Shown here piece after piece: positions 1 to 8,449 of a stretch of 64,000 nt of DNA (position 1 is its first letter; every line of letters begins with the position of its first letter). Source of the DNA: Sphingomonas sp. Its GTDB lineage: Bacteria; Pseudomonadota; Alphaproteobacteria; Sphingomonadales; Sphingomonadaceae. The position numbers were made by a program, and so were the translations under genes. The stretch is taken from the NCBI GenBank assembly GCA_003248865.1, contig QFPK01000004.1, positions 1-64,000 on the forward strand. Reading direction: 5' to 3'. The notes under the pieces were generated by a model that saw only the letters and a list, made by a program, of their open reading frames with translations, did not search any database and had not been told where the DNA came from.

Positions 1-102
1 CATGGAGCCGTCCTTAGGGCCGGTGATCGGGCCGCGCTACGGCTTCAGAGTGCTCTAAAACCTCTTGTCCCAGACTCTAAAAGGTCTTGTCGCGCTTCAC
101 TG

Positions 103-214
103 GCGCCGCAGGCAATAACCCCATTCGCCAGCGCAACCTGGTCGATGATCCCAGTAAAGGGGGTGCAGGGAGCACGGCTCCCTGCCGGAGGGTCCGGGAG
201 GCAGCGCCTCCCGG
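103..214. repeat. Partial copy of modular intergenic hairpin repeat
   Basis: This stretch carries three pieces of the repeat family seen at 38.7, 45.5 and 47.3 kb. One is a half-arm of the 'GCGCCGCAGGCA' module (103-116). The second is a perfect hairpin GCAGGGAGC-ACG-GCTCCCTGC (165-185), the exact reverse complement of the hairpin at 47275-47295. The third is a perfect hairpin CCGGGAGGC-AGC-GCCTCCCGG (194-214). Order and flanks fit an inverted, shortened copy. It lies in the 279-base gap before gatC. I see no gene in positions 1-279 and cannot place a promoter with confidence. Confidence 0.7.
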
Positions 215-279
215 TTTCGAAGCCCGCAACCACACCGCCCGATGTTGCCCCGCCTCCGCCTCGCTGCTAGGCGCGGGCG

Positions 280-567
280 ATGGCTGTAGACGACAAGATG
301 GTAGCGCGCGTCGCGGGGCTTGCCCGGCTGACGCTGAGTGCGGAGGAGGTGCCTCACCTCACCGCTGAGCTGAACAATATTCTGGGCTGGATCGATCAGC
401 TGCAGGCGGTCGAGACCGGCAATATCCAGCCCATGGCGACGGTGATGCCGATCAGCCGGGACTGGCGTGAGGATGTGGTGACGGATGGCGGCATCCAGGG
501 CGATGTGCTGGCCAACGCGCCGGAGGCTCGCCACGGCTTCTTCGCGGTGCCGAAGGTGATCGAATAA
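280..567 (+). CDS. gatC: Asp-tRNA(Asn)/Glu-tRNA(Gln) amidotransferase subunit GatC
   Basis: The 95-residue protein has the usual GatC length and sequence (VARVAGLARLTLSAEE near the N-terminus, LNNILGWIDQL and the M-P-I-S-R-DWREDVV region). GatC is the small subunit that wraps around and stabilises GatA in the GatCAB complex, which amidates misacylated Glu-tRNA(Gln) and Asp-tRNA(Asn) in the cytoplasm. Its stop overlaps the gatA start by one base (TAATG), so the two are translationally coupled. The identification is firm from sequence and from linkage to gatA. Confidence 0.95.
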   Translation: MAVDDKMVARVAGLARLTLSAEEVPHLTAELNNILGWIDQLQAVETGNIQPMATVMPISRDWREDVVTDGGIQGDVLANAPEARHGFFAVPKVIE

Positions 568-2042
568 TGGCGCTCACCGATCTCTCGCTCGCCGCGATGA
601 AGGCGGGTCTCGCCGCGAAGGATTTTACTGCGCGCGAACTGGTGCAGGCCCATGTGGAGGCGGTGGAAGCCGCACGTCCGCTGAACGCCTTCCTGGTGGA
701 AACGCCGGATCATGCGCTGGCGGCGGCCGACGCTGCGGACAAGGCGCTGGCGGCCGGCGAGGCCGGGCTGCTGGCGGGCATTCCGCTGGGCATCAAGGAT
801 CTGTTCTGCACGAAGGGCGTGGAAACCACGGCCTCGTCGAAGATCCTGCAGGGTTTCAAGCCCACCTATGAAAGCACGGTCACGTCGAAGCTGTTCGCGG
901 CCGGCGCGGCAATGCTGGGCAAGCTGAACCTCGACGAATTTGCCATGGGCTCGTCCAACGAGACTTCGGCCTATGGCCCGGTGGTGTCGCCCTGGCGCGC
1001 GGAAGGCTCGACTGCAAAGCTGGTGCCCGGCGGCTCGTCCGGCGGCTCGTCGGCGGCGGTCGCGGCGCGGCTGTGCGCGGCGGCGACCGGCACGGATACC
1101 GGCGGCTCGATCCGCCAGCCGGCGGCTTTCACCGGTATTGCGGGCATCAAGCCCACCTATGGCCGCTGCTCGCGCTGGGGCGTGATTGCCTTTGCGTCCT
1201 CGCTGGATCAGTCGGGCGTGCTCGCGCGGGACGTGACGGACAATGCGCTGGTGCTGGAAGCCATGGCCGGGTTCGATCCCAAGGATTCCACTTCGCTGAA
1301 CGTCCCCGTGCCGCACTATGCCGGTGCACTGTCGGCCGATCTGCGCGGCAAGCGCGTGGGCATCCCGAAGGAATATCGGGTGGACGGCATGGACCCGCAG
1401 CTTGTGAAGCTGTGGGAAGACGGCGTCGCCTGGGCGCGGGATGCCGGCGCCGAGATCGTCGAAGTCTCGCTGCCGCACACGGCCGAGGCGCTGCCAACCT
1501 ATTATATCGTTGCCCCGGCAGAAGCCTCATCAAACCTCGCCCGCTATGACGGCGTGCGTTACGGCCTGCGGGTCGCGCCCGAAGGCGGCAGCCTCGCCGA
1601 CATGTATGGCGCCACCCGCGCGGCGGGCTTCGGCGCCGAGGTGAAGCGCCGCATCATGATCGGCACCTATGTGCTGTCGGCTGGCTATTACGACGCCTAT
1701 TATCTGAAGGCGCAGAAGGTCCGTGCCCTGATCGCGCAGGATTTCGAACGCGCGTTCGAGGCCTGCGACGTGCTGCTGACGCCTACGGCGCCCACGGCCG
1801 CGTTCGAGCTGGGCTCCAAGACGGCGGACCCGATCGCCATGTATCTGAACGACGTCTTCACCGTGCCCGCCTCGCTCGCGGGGCTGCCCGCCATGTCGAT
1901 TCCGGCAGGGCTCGATGCACAGGGCCTGCCGCTCGGGTTGCAGCTCATCGGCCGCCCGCTGGACGAGCAGGGCGTGCTGAATGCCGCTTATGCGTTGGAA
2001 CAACGCGCCGAATTCAAGGCTGCACCTACTCGTTGGTGGTAG
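567..2042 (+). CDS. gatA: Asp-tRNA(Asn)/Glu-tRNA(Gln) amidotransferase subunit GatA
   Basis: GatA is the glutaminase subunit: it hydrolyses glutamine and passes ammonia to GatB for tRNA-dependent amidation. The 491-residue protein is of normal length and shows the amidase-signature fold. The catalytic lysine is in GIPLGIKDLF (about Lys77), the cis-serine in PGGSSGGSSAA (about Ser157/158) and the nucleophilic serine in TDTGGSIRQPA (about Ser181). The 3' end overlaps the convergent membrane-protein gene by 17 bases. gatB is not adjacent but lies 1.8 kb downstream on the same strand. Confidence 0.96.
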   Translation: MALTDLSLAAMKAGLAAKDFTARELVQAHVEAVEAARPLNAFLVETPDHALAAADAADKALAAGEAGLLAGIPLGIKDLFCTKGVETTASSKILQGFKPTYESTVTSKLFAAGAAMLGKLNLDEFAMGSSNETSAYGPVVSPWRAEGSTAKLVPGGSSGGSSAAVAARLCAAATGTDTGGSIRQPAAFTGIAGIKPTYGRCSRWGVIAFASSLDQSGVLARDVTDNALVLEAMAGFDPKDSTSLNVPVPHYAGALSADLRGKRVGIPKEYRVDGMDPQLVKLWEDGVAWARDAGAEIVEVSLPHTAEALPTYYIVAPAEASSNLARYDGVRYGLRVAPEGGSLADMYGATRAAGFGAEVKRRIMIGTYVLSAGYYDAYYLKAQKVRALIAQDFERAFEACDVLLTPTAPTAAFELGSKTADPIAMYLNDVFTVPASLAGLPAMSIPAGLDAQGLPLGLQLIGRPLDEQGVLNAAYALEQRAEFKAAPTRWW

Positions 2043-3666
2043 GCGCTTCCGTGCCGACCGTCTCTTCGGTCGGTGCCTTCGCGCGATAGATTGCCCAGAA
2101 CGGCCCGGTCGCCACGCGTGTGATCAGGTCGGTATCCGGCACCGGCCCGGCATCATCGCAGGCGACGACGCTGTCGAAGCCGAACGACAGCGTCTGTGCA
2201 ATCCGCTCCTGCCGGGTGGAGACGTCTGTCGTCTCGGCCTGTTTTGCCCGATCCTTGCGTGGGGCGCCCTTGGCCCGCGCACTGACGGCTGTCTGCAGCG
2301 GCCCGTCCAGAGCCAGCGGTTGCTGGCTGGGGTTGGCGAAGGTGGGCACTGCTACCAGTCGGGTGAAAGTCAGCGCCGGCATCAAGGCAGAACAGAAGGG
2401 CAGATTCTCCGCACGCCCCGCGCCTCCCAGATGCAGCGGAGACGCCGTGACGCCCAGCTCGATAGTCGCCGTCTGCGCCATATAATCGCGAAACACGCTG
2501 CCGGCCTTCACATAGCTGGACACCACGAGAGCGAAATGCACGGCCAGCAGTGCAGCTATCCCCAGCGTCAGCGGACGAGCAAGGCGATGCGCGCCGTTGA
2601 TGGCCAGCCCCCCAACCAACAGCGCCAGCAGCAGCAGCGGCATGCGATCATTCGTATATCCGCTGCCGAACATGTTGGGCGGCATCACCGCCACAAGCAC
2701 CAATGCCAGCGCGGCGGCGAGTCGCAGCACCGGTGCCAGCCGCAGTGCACCCGCCACCAGCCCGACAGCCAGCAGGCCCCACAGCAACAGGCCGACGGCG
2801 CGATCCGCCCAGGGATTGATGGAATCAGCGATCCGCAGCATCAGATCGAGGCGCTTCAGCCCCTCCTCGATCAGCCTGTCGGTCAGCCCGCCCCGCGCGG
2901 CATAGGCGCCGGCGTTGCTCACCGCCTCGGTCACGCCCTGCGGTGCCTCGGCCGTGCGGGAGGACAGGAAGATCAGCACCGGGCCGACCGCGATGGAAAC
3001 CAGCCGCACCCCGCTCAGCAGCAGCGACTTCAGGCTGGGAAAGCCGTTTCCGAACAGCAGCGCAAGTTCCACACAGCCCAGCAGCAGACCCCACAGACCG
3101 AACGCCAGCGCGTGCACGAAGATCAGCACAAGGCCCAGCAGGATGGCGCCGCCCAGCTGCAGGACCGGCCGACCGTGCATGCGGATCCACCAGCCCAGTC
3201 CGAACAGCAGCATTCCCAGCCCCAACAGGAAATTGGCGAAGCCCCATGTGAAGATATGGCTGAAGCCCAGGAAGGCCCCAAGCAGCACGGTAAACAGCGT
3301 CAGCCGGCCATGCACCGCATGCGCAAGGTACAACGCGCCGGCAAAGGGCGCGAACAACACCATCGCCGCCAGGATTTTTCCAGCCGTCATCGGCGGCAGC
3401 AGTTTCAACAGCCCTGTGCCCAGCACATCCATGCCGAGATTGGAAAGCAGCGCCCAGCGCGGGCTGTAGTTGGCGGCCAGTTCCGGGGTGGCGCCGTTGT
3501 CGGCCAGGATCCAATAGCGCAGCAGATGGTCGTTGAAGTCCACCGCCGGGATCAGCGGGGTCAGTGCCAGCGGCACCAGCATCAGCAGGAAGATCAGCAC
3601 TGGTACCCACAGCGGCGCCTTCGGCGCAGTATAATCCCTGGCGGTAAATGCGCTGTTCGCGGTCAT
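2026..3666 (-). CDS. Polytopic membrane protein of unknown function
   Basis: About 546 residues, with a soluble N-terminal stub, roughly ten or more hydrophobic segments (for example VPVLIFLLMLVPLAL and LLLGLVLIFVHALAFGLW) and a soluble C-terminal part of about 130 residues. An early VDFNDHLLRYW segment and alternating helices resemble the general layout of integral-membrane glycosyltransferase-like proteins, but I recognise no catalytic motif and do not assign a function. The start at 3666 was chosen because GGAA precedes it at normal distance; in-frame sequence upstream is Arg-rich and not membrane-like. The gene sits on the opposite strand between gatA and gatB. Confidence 0.85.
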   Translation of the reverse strand: MTANSAFTARDYTAPKAPLWVPVLIFLLMLVPLALTPLIPAVDFNDHLLRYWILADNGATPELAANYSPRWALLSNLGMDVLGTGLLKLLPPMTAGKILAAMVLFAPFAGALYLAHAVHGRLTLFTVLLGAFLGFSHIFTWGFANFLLGLGMLLFGLGWWIRMHGRPVLQLGGAILLGLVLIFVHALAFGLWGLLLGCVELALLFGNGFPSLKSLLLSGVRLVSIAVGPVLIFLSSRTAEAPQGVTEAVSNAGAYAARGGLTDRLIEEGLKRLDLMLRIADSINPWADRAVGLLLWGLLAVGLVAGALRLAPVLRLAAALALVLVAVMPPNMFGSGYTNDRMPLLLLALLVGGLAINGAHRLARPLTLGIAALLAVHFALVVSSYVKAGSVFRDYMAQTATIELGVTASPLHLGGAGRAENLPFCSALMPALTFTRLVAVPTFANPSQQPLALDGPLQTAVSARAKGAPRKDRAKQAETTDVSTRQERIAQTLSFGFDSVVACDDAGPVPDTDLITRVATGPFWAIYRAKAPTEETVGTEAPTTNE

Positions 3667-3812
3667 GCGATGTTCCTGCCGGGGGCCGCCCCCGCGAACC
3701 CCTATTTGCCTGCGACAAGGTCTAACCGCCCACCGTCGCCGAAACAAGGCGCGGCCGGCACTGTTAACCGACCTCTTGTGCCACACCATGGCGCGGGCCT
3801 ACAGGGCAGGGC

Positions 3813-5300
3813 ATGGCAACTGCTTATCTTGTCGAAGGCCGCACAGGGCCATGGGAACTCGTCATCGGGCTGGAAGTCCATGCCCAGGTCGTCTCCAACT
3901 CCAAGCTCTTCTCGGGCGCGGCGACGGAGTTCGGCGGCGAGCCCAACAGCCAGGTCAGTCTGGTCGATGCCGCCATGCCCGGCATGCTGCCGGTGCTGAA
4001 CGGCGAATGCGTGCGGCAGGCGGTTCGCACCGGCCTCGCGCTGGGCGCCACCATCAACCGCTGGAGCCGGTTCGACCGCAAGAATTACTTCTATGCCGAT
4101 CTGCCGCAGGGCTACCAGATCTCGCAATTCCTGCACCCGGTGGTGGGCGAAGGCTCGATCGAGATCGAGACCGACGACGGCGAGAAGGTGACCGTCGGCA
4201 TCGAGCGCATCCATCTGGAGCAGGACGCCGGCAAGTCCATCCACGACCTGTCGCCGGATCGCTCCTATGTCGATCTCAACCGCTCCGGCGTGGCGCTGAT
4301 GGAAATCGTCTCCAAGCCCGACATGCGCTCGCCCGCGCAGGCCGGTGCCTATGTCTCCACGCTGCGCTCCATCCTGAGGGCGGTGGGCAGCTGCGACGGC
4401 AATATGCAGGAAGGCTCGATGCGGGCCGACGTCAACGTCTCCGTCCGCAAGGCCGGGGACCCCTTCGGCACGCGCTGCGAGATCAAGAACGTCAATTCCA
4501 TCCGCTTCATCCAGCAGGCCATCGTCTATGAAGCGCAGCGGCAGGTGAACATCCTGGAGGATGGCGGCACCATCCATCAGGAAACCCGGCTGTTCGATCC
4601 GGACAAGGGCGAGACCCGCTCGCTGCGCTCCAAGGAAGACGCGCACGACTATCGCTACTTCCCCGAGCCTGACCTGCTGCCGCTGGAGCTGACCGAGGAT
4701 TTCGTCGCCGACTGCGCCGCCAGCCTGCCCGAACTCCCGGCCGCCAAACGCGCCCGCTACGAGGCGGAGCTGGGCCTCTCCCCCTATCTGGCGGGCGTGC
4801 TGACCGCCGATTCCGACAGCTCCCTCTGGTTCGAGGCGCTGCTGGCCGAAAGCGCGAAACGGCAGGGCAAGCCGCATGCCGAGGTCGCCGAAAAGGCCGC
4901 CAACTGGATGACGGGCGACCTGTTCGGCGCGCTCAACAAGCTGGGCGCGGACATCGCCGCCAGCCCCGTCACACCTGCGCAGGGCGGCGAGCTGCTGGCG
5001 CTGCTGGCAGACGGCACGCTCTCCGGCCCGCTCGCCAAGCAGGTGTTCGAGATCATGCTGGACACCCGCGAGGATCCCGGCGCCATCGCCGAGGCGCGCG
5101 GCCTGAAGCAGGTTTCCGACACCGGCGCGCTGGAAGCCGCGATTGCCAATGTGATGGCCGCCAACGCCGACAAGGTGGCGGACTATCGCGGCGGCAAGGA
5201 CAAGCTGTTCGGCTTCTTCGTGGGGCAGGTGATGAAGGCCAGCGGCGGCAAGGCCAACCCGGCCGTCGTCAACGACCTGCTGAAGAAGGCGCTGGGCTGA
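3813..5300 (+). CDS. gatB: Asp-tRNA(Asn)/Glu-tRNA(Gln) amidotransferase subunit GatB
   Basis: GatB is the kinase/amidotransferase subunit that phosphorylates the Glu or Asp on the tRNA and transfers ammonia delivered by GatA. The 495-residue product has the family start (WELVIGLEVHAQ), the YFYADLPQGYQISQ motif, the GSMRADVNVSVR stretch, the FDPDKGETRSLRSKE region and the C-terminal YqeY-like tRNA-binding domain ending GQVMKASGGKANP. All are typical. It probably has its own promoter in the 146-base gap after the divergent membrane-protein gene. Confidence 0.96.
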   Translation: MATAYLVEGRTGPWELVIGLEVHAQVVSNSKLFSGAATEFGGEPNSQVSLVDAAMPGMLPVLNGECVRQAVRTGLALGATINRWSRFDRKNYFYADLPQGYQISQFLHPVVGEGSIEIETDDGEKVTVGIERIHLEQDAGKSIHDLSPDRSYVDLNRSGVALMEIVSKPDMRSPAQAGAYVSTLRSILRAVGSCDGNMQEGSMRADVNVSVRKAGDPFGTRCEIKNVNSIRFIQQAIVYEAQRQVNILEDGGTIHQETRLFDPDKGETRSLRSKEDAHDYRYFPEPDLLPLELTEDFVADCAASLPELPAAKRARYEAELGLSPYLAGVLTADSDSSLWFEALLAESAKRQGKPHAEVAEKAANWMTGDLFGALNKLGADIAASPVTPAQGGELLALLADGTLSGPLAKQVFEIMLDTREDPGAIAEARGLKQVSDTGALEAAIANVMAANADKVADYRGGKDKLFGFFVGQVMKASGGKANPAVVNDLLKKALG

Positions 5301-5327
5301 CGGCAGCCTTTAGTTAGCCTTCGGCGG

Positions 5328-5344
5328 GGAGGGCTCTGCCCTCC
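5328..5344. repeat. Isolated GGAGGGC-TCT-GCCCTCC hairpin, relative of repeat module 1
   Basis: A perfect 7-bp stem with a TCT loop, followed by ACCCGGCAGG. The same loop and the same CCGGCAGG flank follow the CCAAGGGC-TCT-GCCCTTGG hairpin of the larger repeats at 38.7 and 47.3 kb. The second hairpin of the unit is degraded here. It lies just after the gatB stop. No U-tract follows, so a role as an intrinsic terminator is not supported. Confidence 0.55.
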
Positions 5345-5360
5345 ACCCGGCAGGAACATG

Positions 5361-5782
5361 ATATCCTTCGCGGCCCGCGACGTGGGTCTGCTGGTCTGTG
5401 CGTCCGCCGGAAATCTCCGTTGCTGCCGGGAGCAGGGCGCTGCCTCAAGATTTCCATGCCCATCCGCGCGCAGAATGGCGATTGTTGCATTGCGGCATAA
5501 TCGCTGTCGATTCTTTGCCGGGAGCGGCGGCCGCTCAACCCAATCTCGATTCGTTAATATTTCATATATATGGACAATTTTCTCGAAACGGTCATGTTGC
5601 GGCGCCGAAAAGCGGGTTGTGCGTTGCAGCGTTGATGCCTACACTCCGATTCGCAGGTTGGGGTTGCCTGTGCGTTGTGATGTTGATGGGCAATCGGGCG
5701 TTGAGTGGCCGACTTGCCCCTGTTCCATCACCGGATTGTTCGGTCCGCGAACGATCCTCTGGCAATTCACGGGGGTGATCTC
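5361..5782. other. Lower-GC non-coding leader upstream of the PEP-CTERM-like gene
   Basis: About 420 bases with no convincing gene. From about 5480 to 5580 the sequence is much more AT-rich than its surroundings, including GTTAATATTTCATATATATGG near 5555-5575. This is where I expect the promoter of the secreted protein at 5783, leaving a leader of up to 200 bases. I cannot name a sigma-factor motif with confidence. Confidence 0.4.
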
Positions 5783-6367
5783 ATGAAGCAGTTTCTGCCT
5801 GCCTTGGCCGTCGCGGCCTTTGCTACAGTGTCCGCCAATGCCGCCACGCTGGTGGTCGATCTGCAGGATATCTACAGCTACACCTACCTCGGCAGCGCCG
5901 ACAATGTGGCGATGTCGTTCAATCTCGGCGCCGGTGCCCATATCACCGCGCTGGAATATAGCGTGACGCTGACGGCGTTTGACCCGTCCTGGCTGTCGGA
6001 AATGTCTCTGCTGTCCTCCAACACCAGCGGCACGGGCGGCTTCTATCTCACGCCCGGCCTCGGCGATGACGAATGGGGTACGGCCAGTTATGCGGAATTT
6101 GGCGATCTGGTGTCGTTTGGCCTGGATTTTACCACGGATGCCGATGGGCTGATGTGGCTGGATTTCTTCGAATCATTCGATGATGAGGAGATCAATCCGG
6201 ACGGGGTCTGGAACGGCACACTCACCTTCACCTACACGCCCGGCACGCCAACGGGCGGCGGCGTGGTGCCGGAACCGGCGGCTTGGGCGATGATGATCGC
6301 GGGCTTCGGCCTTGTTGGTGCCAGCCTGCGCCGCCGTCGCCAGTCGATCAGCAGCCTTAGCGCCTGA
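5783..6367 (+). CDS. Secreted protein with PEPxxWA-type C-terminal sorting signal
   Basis: About 194 residues. An N-terminal signal peptide (MKQFLPALAVAAFATVSANA) is followed by an acidic, beta-rich extracellular region. The C-terminal tripartite sorting tail has VVPEPAAWAMM, then a hydrophobic helix (AGFGLVGASL) and an RRRR cluster. Proteins with such tails are known to be exported and processed by exosortase-type enzymes; no exosortase gene is in this window. The start at 5783 has GGGGGTGA just upstream and begins the signal peptide cleanly. The middle region matches no enzyme I know. Confidence 0.88.
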   Translation: MKQFLPALAVAAFATVSANAATLVVDLQDIYSYTYLGSADNVAMSFNLGAGAHITALEYSVTLTAFDPSWLSEMSLLSSNTSGTGGFYLTPGLGDDEWGTASYAEFGDLVSFGLDFTTDADGLMWLDFFESFDDEEINPDGVWNGTLTFTYTPGTPTGGGVVPEPAAWAMMIAGFGLVGASLRRRRQSISSLSA

Positions 6368-6414
6368 CGGCAGGGCAGAGCCGTCATATCAAGTATCTGA
6401 CGGCAGAGCCGTCA
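6365..6414. terminator. Two tandem TGACGGC/GCCGTCA hairpins, possible bidirectional terminator
   Basis: Two inverted repeats with identical arms (6365-6386 and 6398-6414) lie between the convergent ends of the PEP-CTERM-like gene and the DUF924 gene; the first overlaps the final stop codon. There is no clear U-tract, so termination is inferred from position and pairing only. Confidence 0.4.
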
Positions 6415-6430
6415 AACCGATGCTTCCGGT

Positions 6431-6967
6431 TCAGCCGGCGAAGCCGCCGGCTGCCAGGAATTCCAGCTCCTCGGGCGTGGAGACGCGCCCGAGGAGTTTG
6501 TTTCTGTGCGGGAAGCGGCCGAAGCGCGCGATGATGTCGCGGTGGACCTCGGCAAAGTGCAGCAGCTCCGCGCCCAGAGGCCGGATCAGTTCGACGGCCC
6601 GTTCCTGCAGCGCCATGTCCTCGGCATGCTCATAGGGCAGATAGAAGAACAGCCGCAGGTCGTCGGCCACAGCCTTATCGTGCCCGGCCGCAACCGCCCG
6701 GTCCGCCGCCGCCACGGCCATGGTATCGCATGCGAACATCCGCGCGCTGTCGCGAAAACAATTGCGGGGGAACTGGTCCAGCAACAGGATCAGCGCCAGC
6801 GAGCCATCGGGGGTCGCTTCCCAATCGGCCAGCTTCCCGTCCGCCGCCGCTTCATGCGCTGCGCTGAAGCTCGTGCGAAAGCGGTCGTCGAATGCATCAT
6901 TCTTGGCGAACCAGGCAGTCGGCCCGGCCTCGCGCCAGAAATCGATCACATCAGCGGATGTCGTCAT
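6431..6967 (-). CDS. DUF924 family protein
   Basis: 178 residues with the DUF924 layout: an N-terminal DVIDFWREAGP stretch, the LILLLDQFPRN motif, FFYLPYEHAEDMALQERAV and the closing H-R-D-I-I-ARFGRFPHRN segment. The family is an all-helical, TPR-like cytoplasmic fold with no established biochemical role. Its start codon overlaps the queE stop (ATGA), so it is the third gene of the queC-queE operon and translationally coupled. I do not infer that it acts in queuosine synthesis from linkage alone. Confidence 0.9.
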   Translation of the reverse strand: MTTSADVIDFWREAGPTAWFAKNDAFDDRFRTSFSAAHEAAADGKLADWEATPDGSLALILLLDQFPRNCFRDSARMFACDTMAVAAADRAVAAGHDKAVADDLRLFFYLPYEHAEDMALQERAVELIRPLGAELLHFAEVHRDIIARFGRFPHRNKLLGRVSTPEELEFLAAGGFAG

Positions 6968-7596
6968 GGAATTCCCGTCAGCTTGTGCGTCTGCAAACTC
7001 AGCCGCCATTTCGGATTGGCCAGGCACCAGTCGATGGCGGCATCGATGTTGGCCTTCTGCGCCGGCCCGTCCATCGGCTGCACGAAGAAATGCTGGAACT
7101 CCCAGTCGGACACGTCCGGCGGCAGCAGGCCGGGCTGCGGATACACCAGCTTCAGCTCATGGCCGCGCCGCTGTCGTGTGCGCGCGCCGGCCTTGGGGCT
7201 GATGCACAACCAGTCGATCCCGTCCGGCGCCTCTATCGTGCCGTTCGATTCCACGGCGATGCGAAAGCCGCGGGCGTGCAGCGCGTCGATCAGCCGGCCA
7301 TCCAGCTGCAGCAGCGGCTCGCCCCCGGTGCACACCACCAGCCGATGCGCTGTCTCTTCACCCCAGATCGCCGCCACCTTGTTCGCCAGGCTCTCGGCAG
7401 ACAGGTAGCGTCCGCCATTTTCCCCGTCGCGCCCCACGAAATCGGTGTCGCAGAACTGGCAGACGGCATCCTCGCGGTCGATCTCCCGACCGGACCACAG
7501 GTTGCAGCCGGTGAAGCGCAGGAACACTGCGCGCATCCCCGTCTGCGCCCCTTCGCCTTGCAAGGTCAGGAAAACTTCTTTGACGGCGTAGCTCAT
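6964..7596 (-). CDS. queE: 7-carboxy-7-deazaguanine synthase
   Basis: QueE is a radical-SAM enzyme that contracts 6-carboxy-tetrahydropterin to 7-carboxy-7-deazaguanine on the way to preQ0 and queuosine. The 210-residue protein has LQGEGAQTGM at the N-terminus. Its cluster cysteines follow the variant Cx14CxxC spacing (Cys31, Cys46, Cys49) rather than CxxxCxxC; this spacing is known in a subset of QueE enzymes. VCTGGEPLLQ is the SAM-binding glycine motif. The start at 7596 was chosen because homology begins there and upstream residues are Arg-rich. It follows queC by about 10 bases. Confidence 0.93.
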   Translation of the reverse strand: MSYAVKEVFLTLQGEGAQTGMRAVFLRFTGCNLWSGREIDREDAVCQFCDTDFVGRDGENGGRYLSAESLANKVAAIWGEETAHRLVVCTGGEPLLQLDGRLIDALHARGFRIAVESNGTIEAPDGIDWLCISPKAGARTRQRRGHELKLVYPQPGLLPPDVSDWEFQHFFVQPMDGPAQKANIDAAIDWCLANPKWRLSLQTHKLTGIP

Positions 7597-7606
7597 TGGA
7601 ACGGGC

Positions 7607-8314
7607 TCATGCGTACACGGTCGGGTCCGCCACCCCGGCTTCCGCAAACCCCTTCTGCCGCAGGCGGCACGAATCGCATTCGCCGCAATGCTTGCCGTCG
7701 GCAGTAGGGTCATAGCAGGACCAGGTCATCCCCATGTCCAGCCCGGCCGCCACGGCAGCGGTCACGATGTCCGCCTTAGACATCAGCTGCAGCGGAGTGT
7801 GCACAAGATAACGTGCGCTTCCTTCCACGCCCGCCTTGGTCGCCAGATTGGCCATGCCCTGGAAGGCCTGCACGAACTCCGGGCGGCAATCCGGATAGCC
7901 GGAATAATCCAGCGCATTCACCCCGATCACCAGGTCCGATCCGCCCGCCGCTTCCGCCCAGCCCAGCGCGACCGACAGGAAAATCGTGTTGCGCGCGGGC
8001 ACATAGGTCACGGGAATGCCCGGCTGCACGCCCTCTTTGGGCACCTCGATATCGTCAGTCAGCGCAGATCCGCCGAAGCCGCGCAGGTCCAGCGGCAGCC
8101 GGATATGCCGCGCCACCTTGTAATGGCTGGCCAGCGCGTCCGCCGCCTCCAGCTCGCGCCGGTGGCGCTGGTTGTAATCGATGGTCAAGGCCAGCACCTT
8201 CGCGCCCGCGTTGCTCGCCATCGCCAGGCAGGTCGCGCTGTCCAGCCCGCCGGAAAGCAGCAGCACAACGGGCTTACCCGCCAGTTCAGAGAGTGGAATC
8301 TGTTTGATCGTCAT
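7607..8314 (-). CDS. queC: 7-cyano-7-deazaguanine synthase
   Basis: QueC is an ATP-dependent enzyme that converts the QueE product to preQ0 (7-cyano-7-deazaguanine). The 235-residue protein shows the PP-loop SGGLDS (residues 21-26), the GVNALDYSGYPDCRPEF motif and the C-terminal zinc cysteines in CYDP...HCGECDSC. GAGGA lies at proper spacing before the ATG at 8314. It is first in the queC-queE-DUF924 operon and is divergent from hemA across a 135-base gap. I found no convincing preQ1 riboswitch upstream. Confidence 0.95.
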   Translation of the reverse strand: MTIKQIPLSELAGKPVVLLLSGGLDSATCLAMASNAGAKVLALTIDYNQRHRRELEAADALASHYKVARHIRLPLDLRGFGGSALTDDIEVPKEGVQPGIPVTYVPARNTIFLSVALGWAEAAGGSDLVIGVNALDYSGYPDCRPEFVQAFQGMANLATKAGVEGSARYLVHTPLQLMSKADIVTAAVAAGLDMGMTWSCYDPTADGKHCGECDSCRLRQKGFAEAGVADPTVYA

Positions 8315-8449
8315 CAATAATCCTCGGTGCCTGCCTTTGTAGACGGGGGCGGGCGGCATTGCTACGTTTGTGGGATGCCATGCTTGTGGGATCGCGCCAC
8401 CATCTGTAAACGCGCGGTCGATTTTGGTGCGGAAAGGCGCGGATCCGAA

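Noticed and set aside
1..279. Small coding sequences upstream of gatC
   Set aside because: Short frames on both strands are Arg/Pro-rich, overlap the hairpin repeat and lack plausible ribosome sites.
1981..3999. 672-codon open frame on the plus strand
   Set aside because: It runs antisense to the polytopic membrane-protein gene, is very rich in Gln, His and Arg and has no recognisable motif. It is a shadow frame of GC-rich DNA.
8327..8449. Upstream extension of hemA to an in-frame ATG
   Set aside because: The added 41 residues are rich in Cys, Arg and Trp and unlike the ALA synthase N-terminus. A GTG at 8450 with a Shine-Dalgarno-like GGAAAGG gives the family-typical start.
8315..8449. preQ1 riboswitch upstream of queC
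   Set aside because: I looked for a small hairpin followed by an A-rich tail overlapping the ribosome site on the minus strand and saw none.
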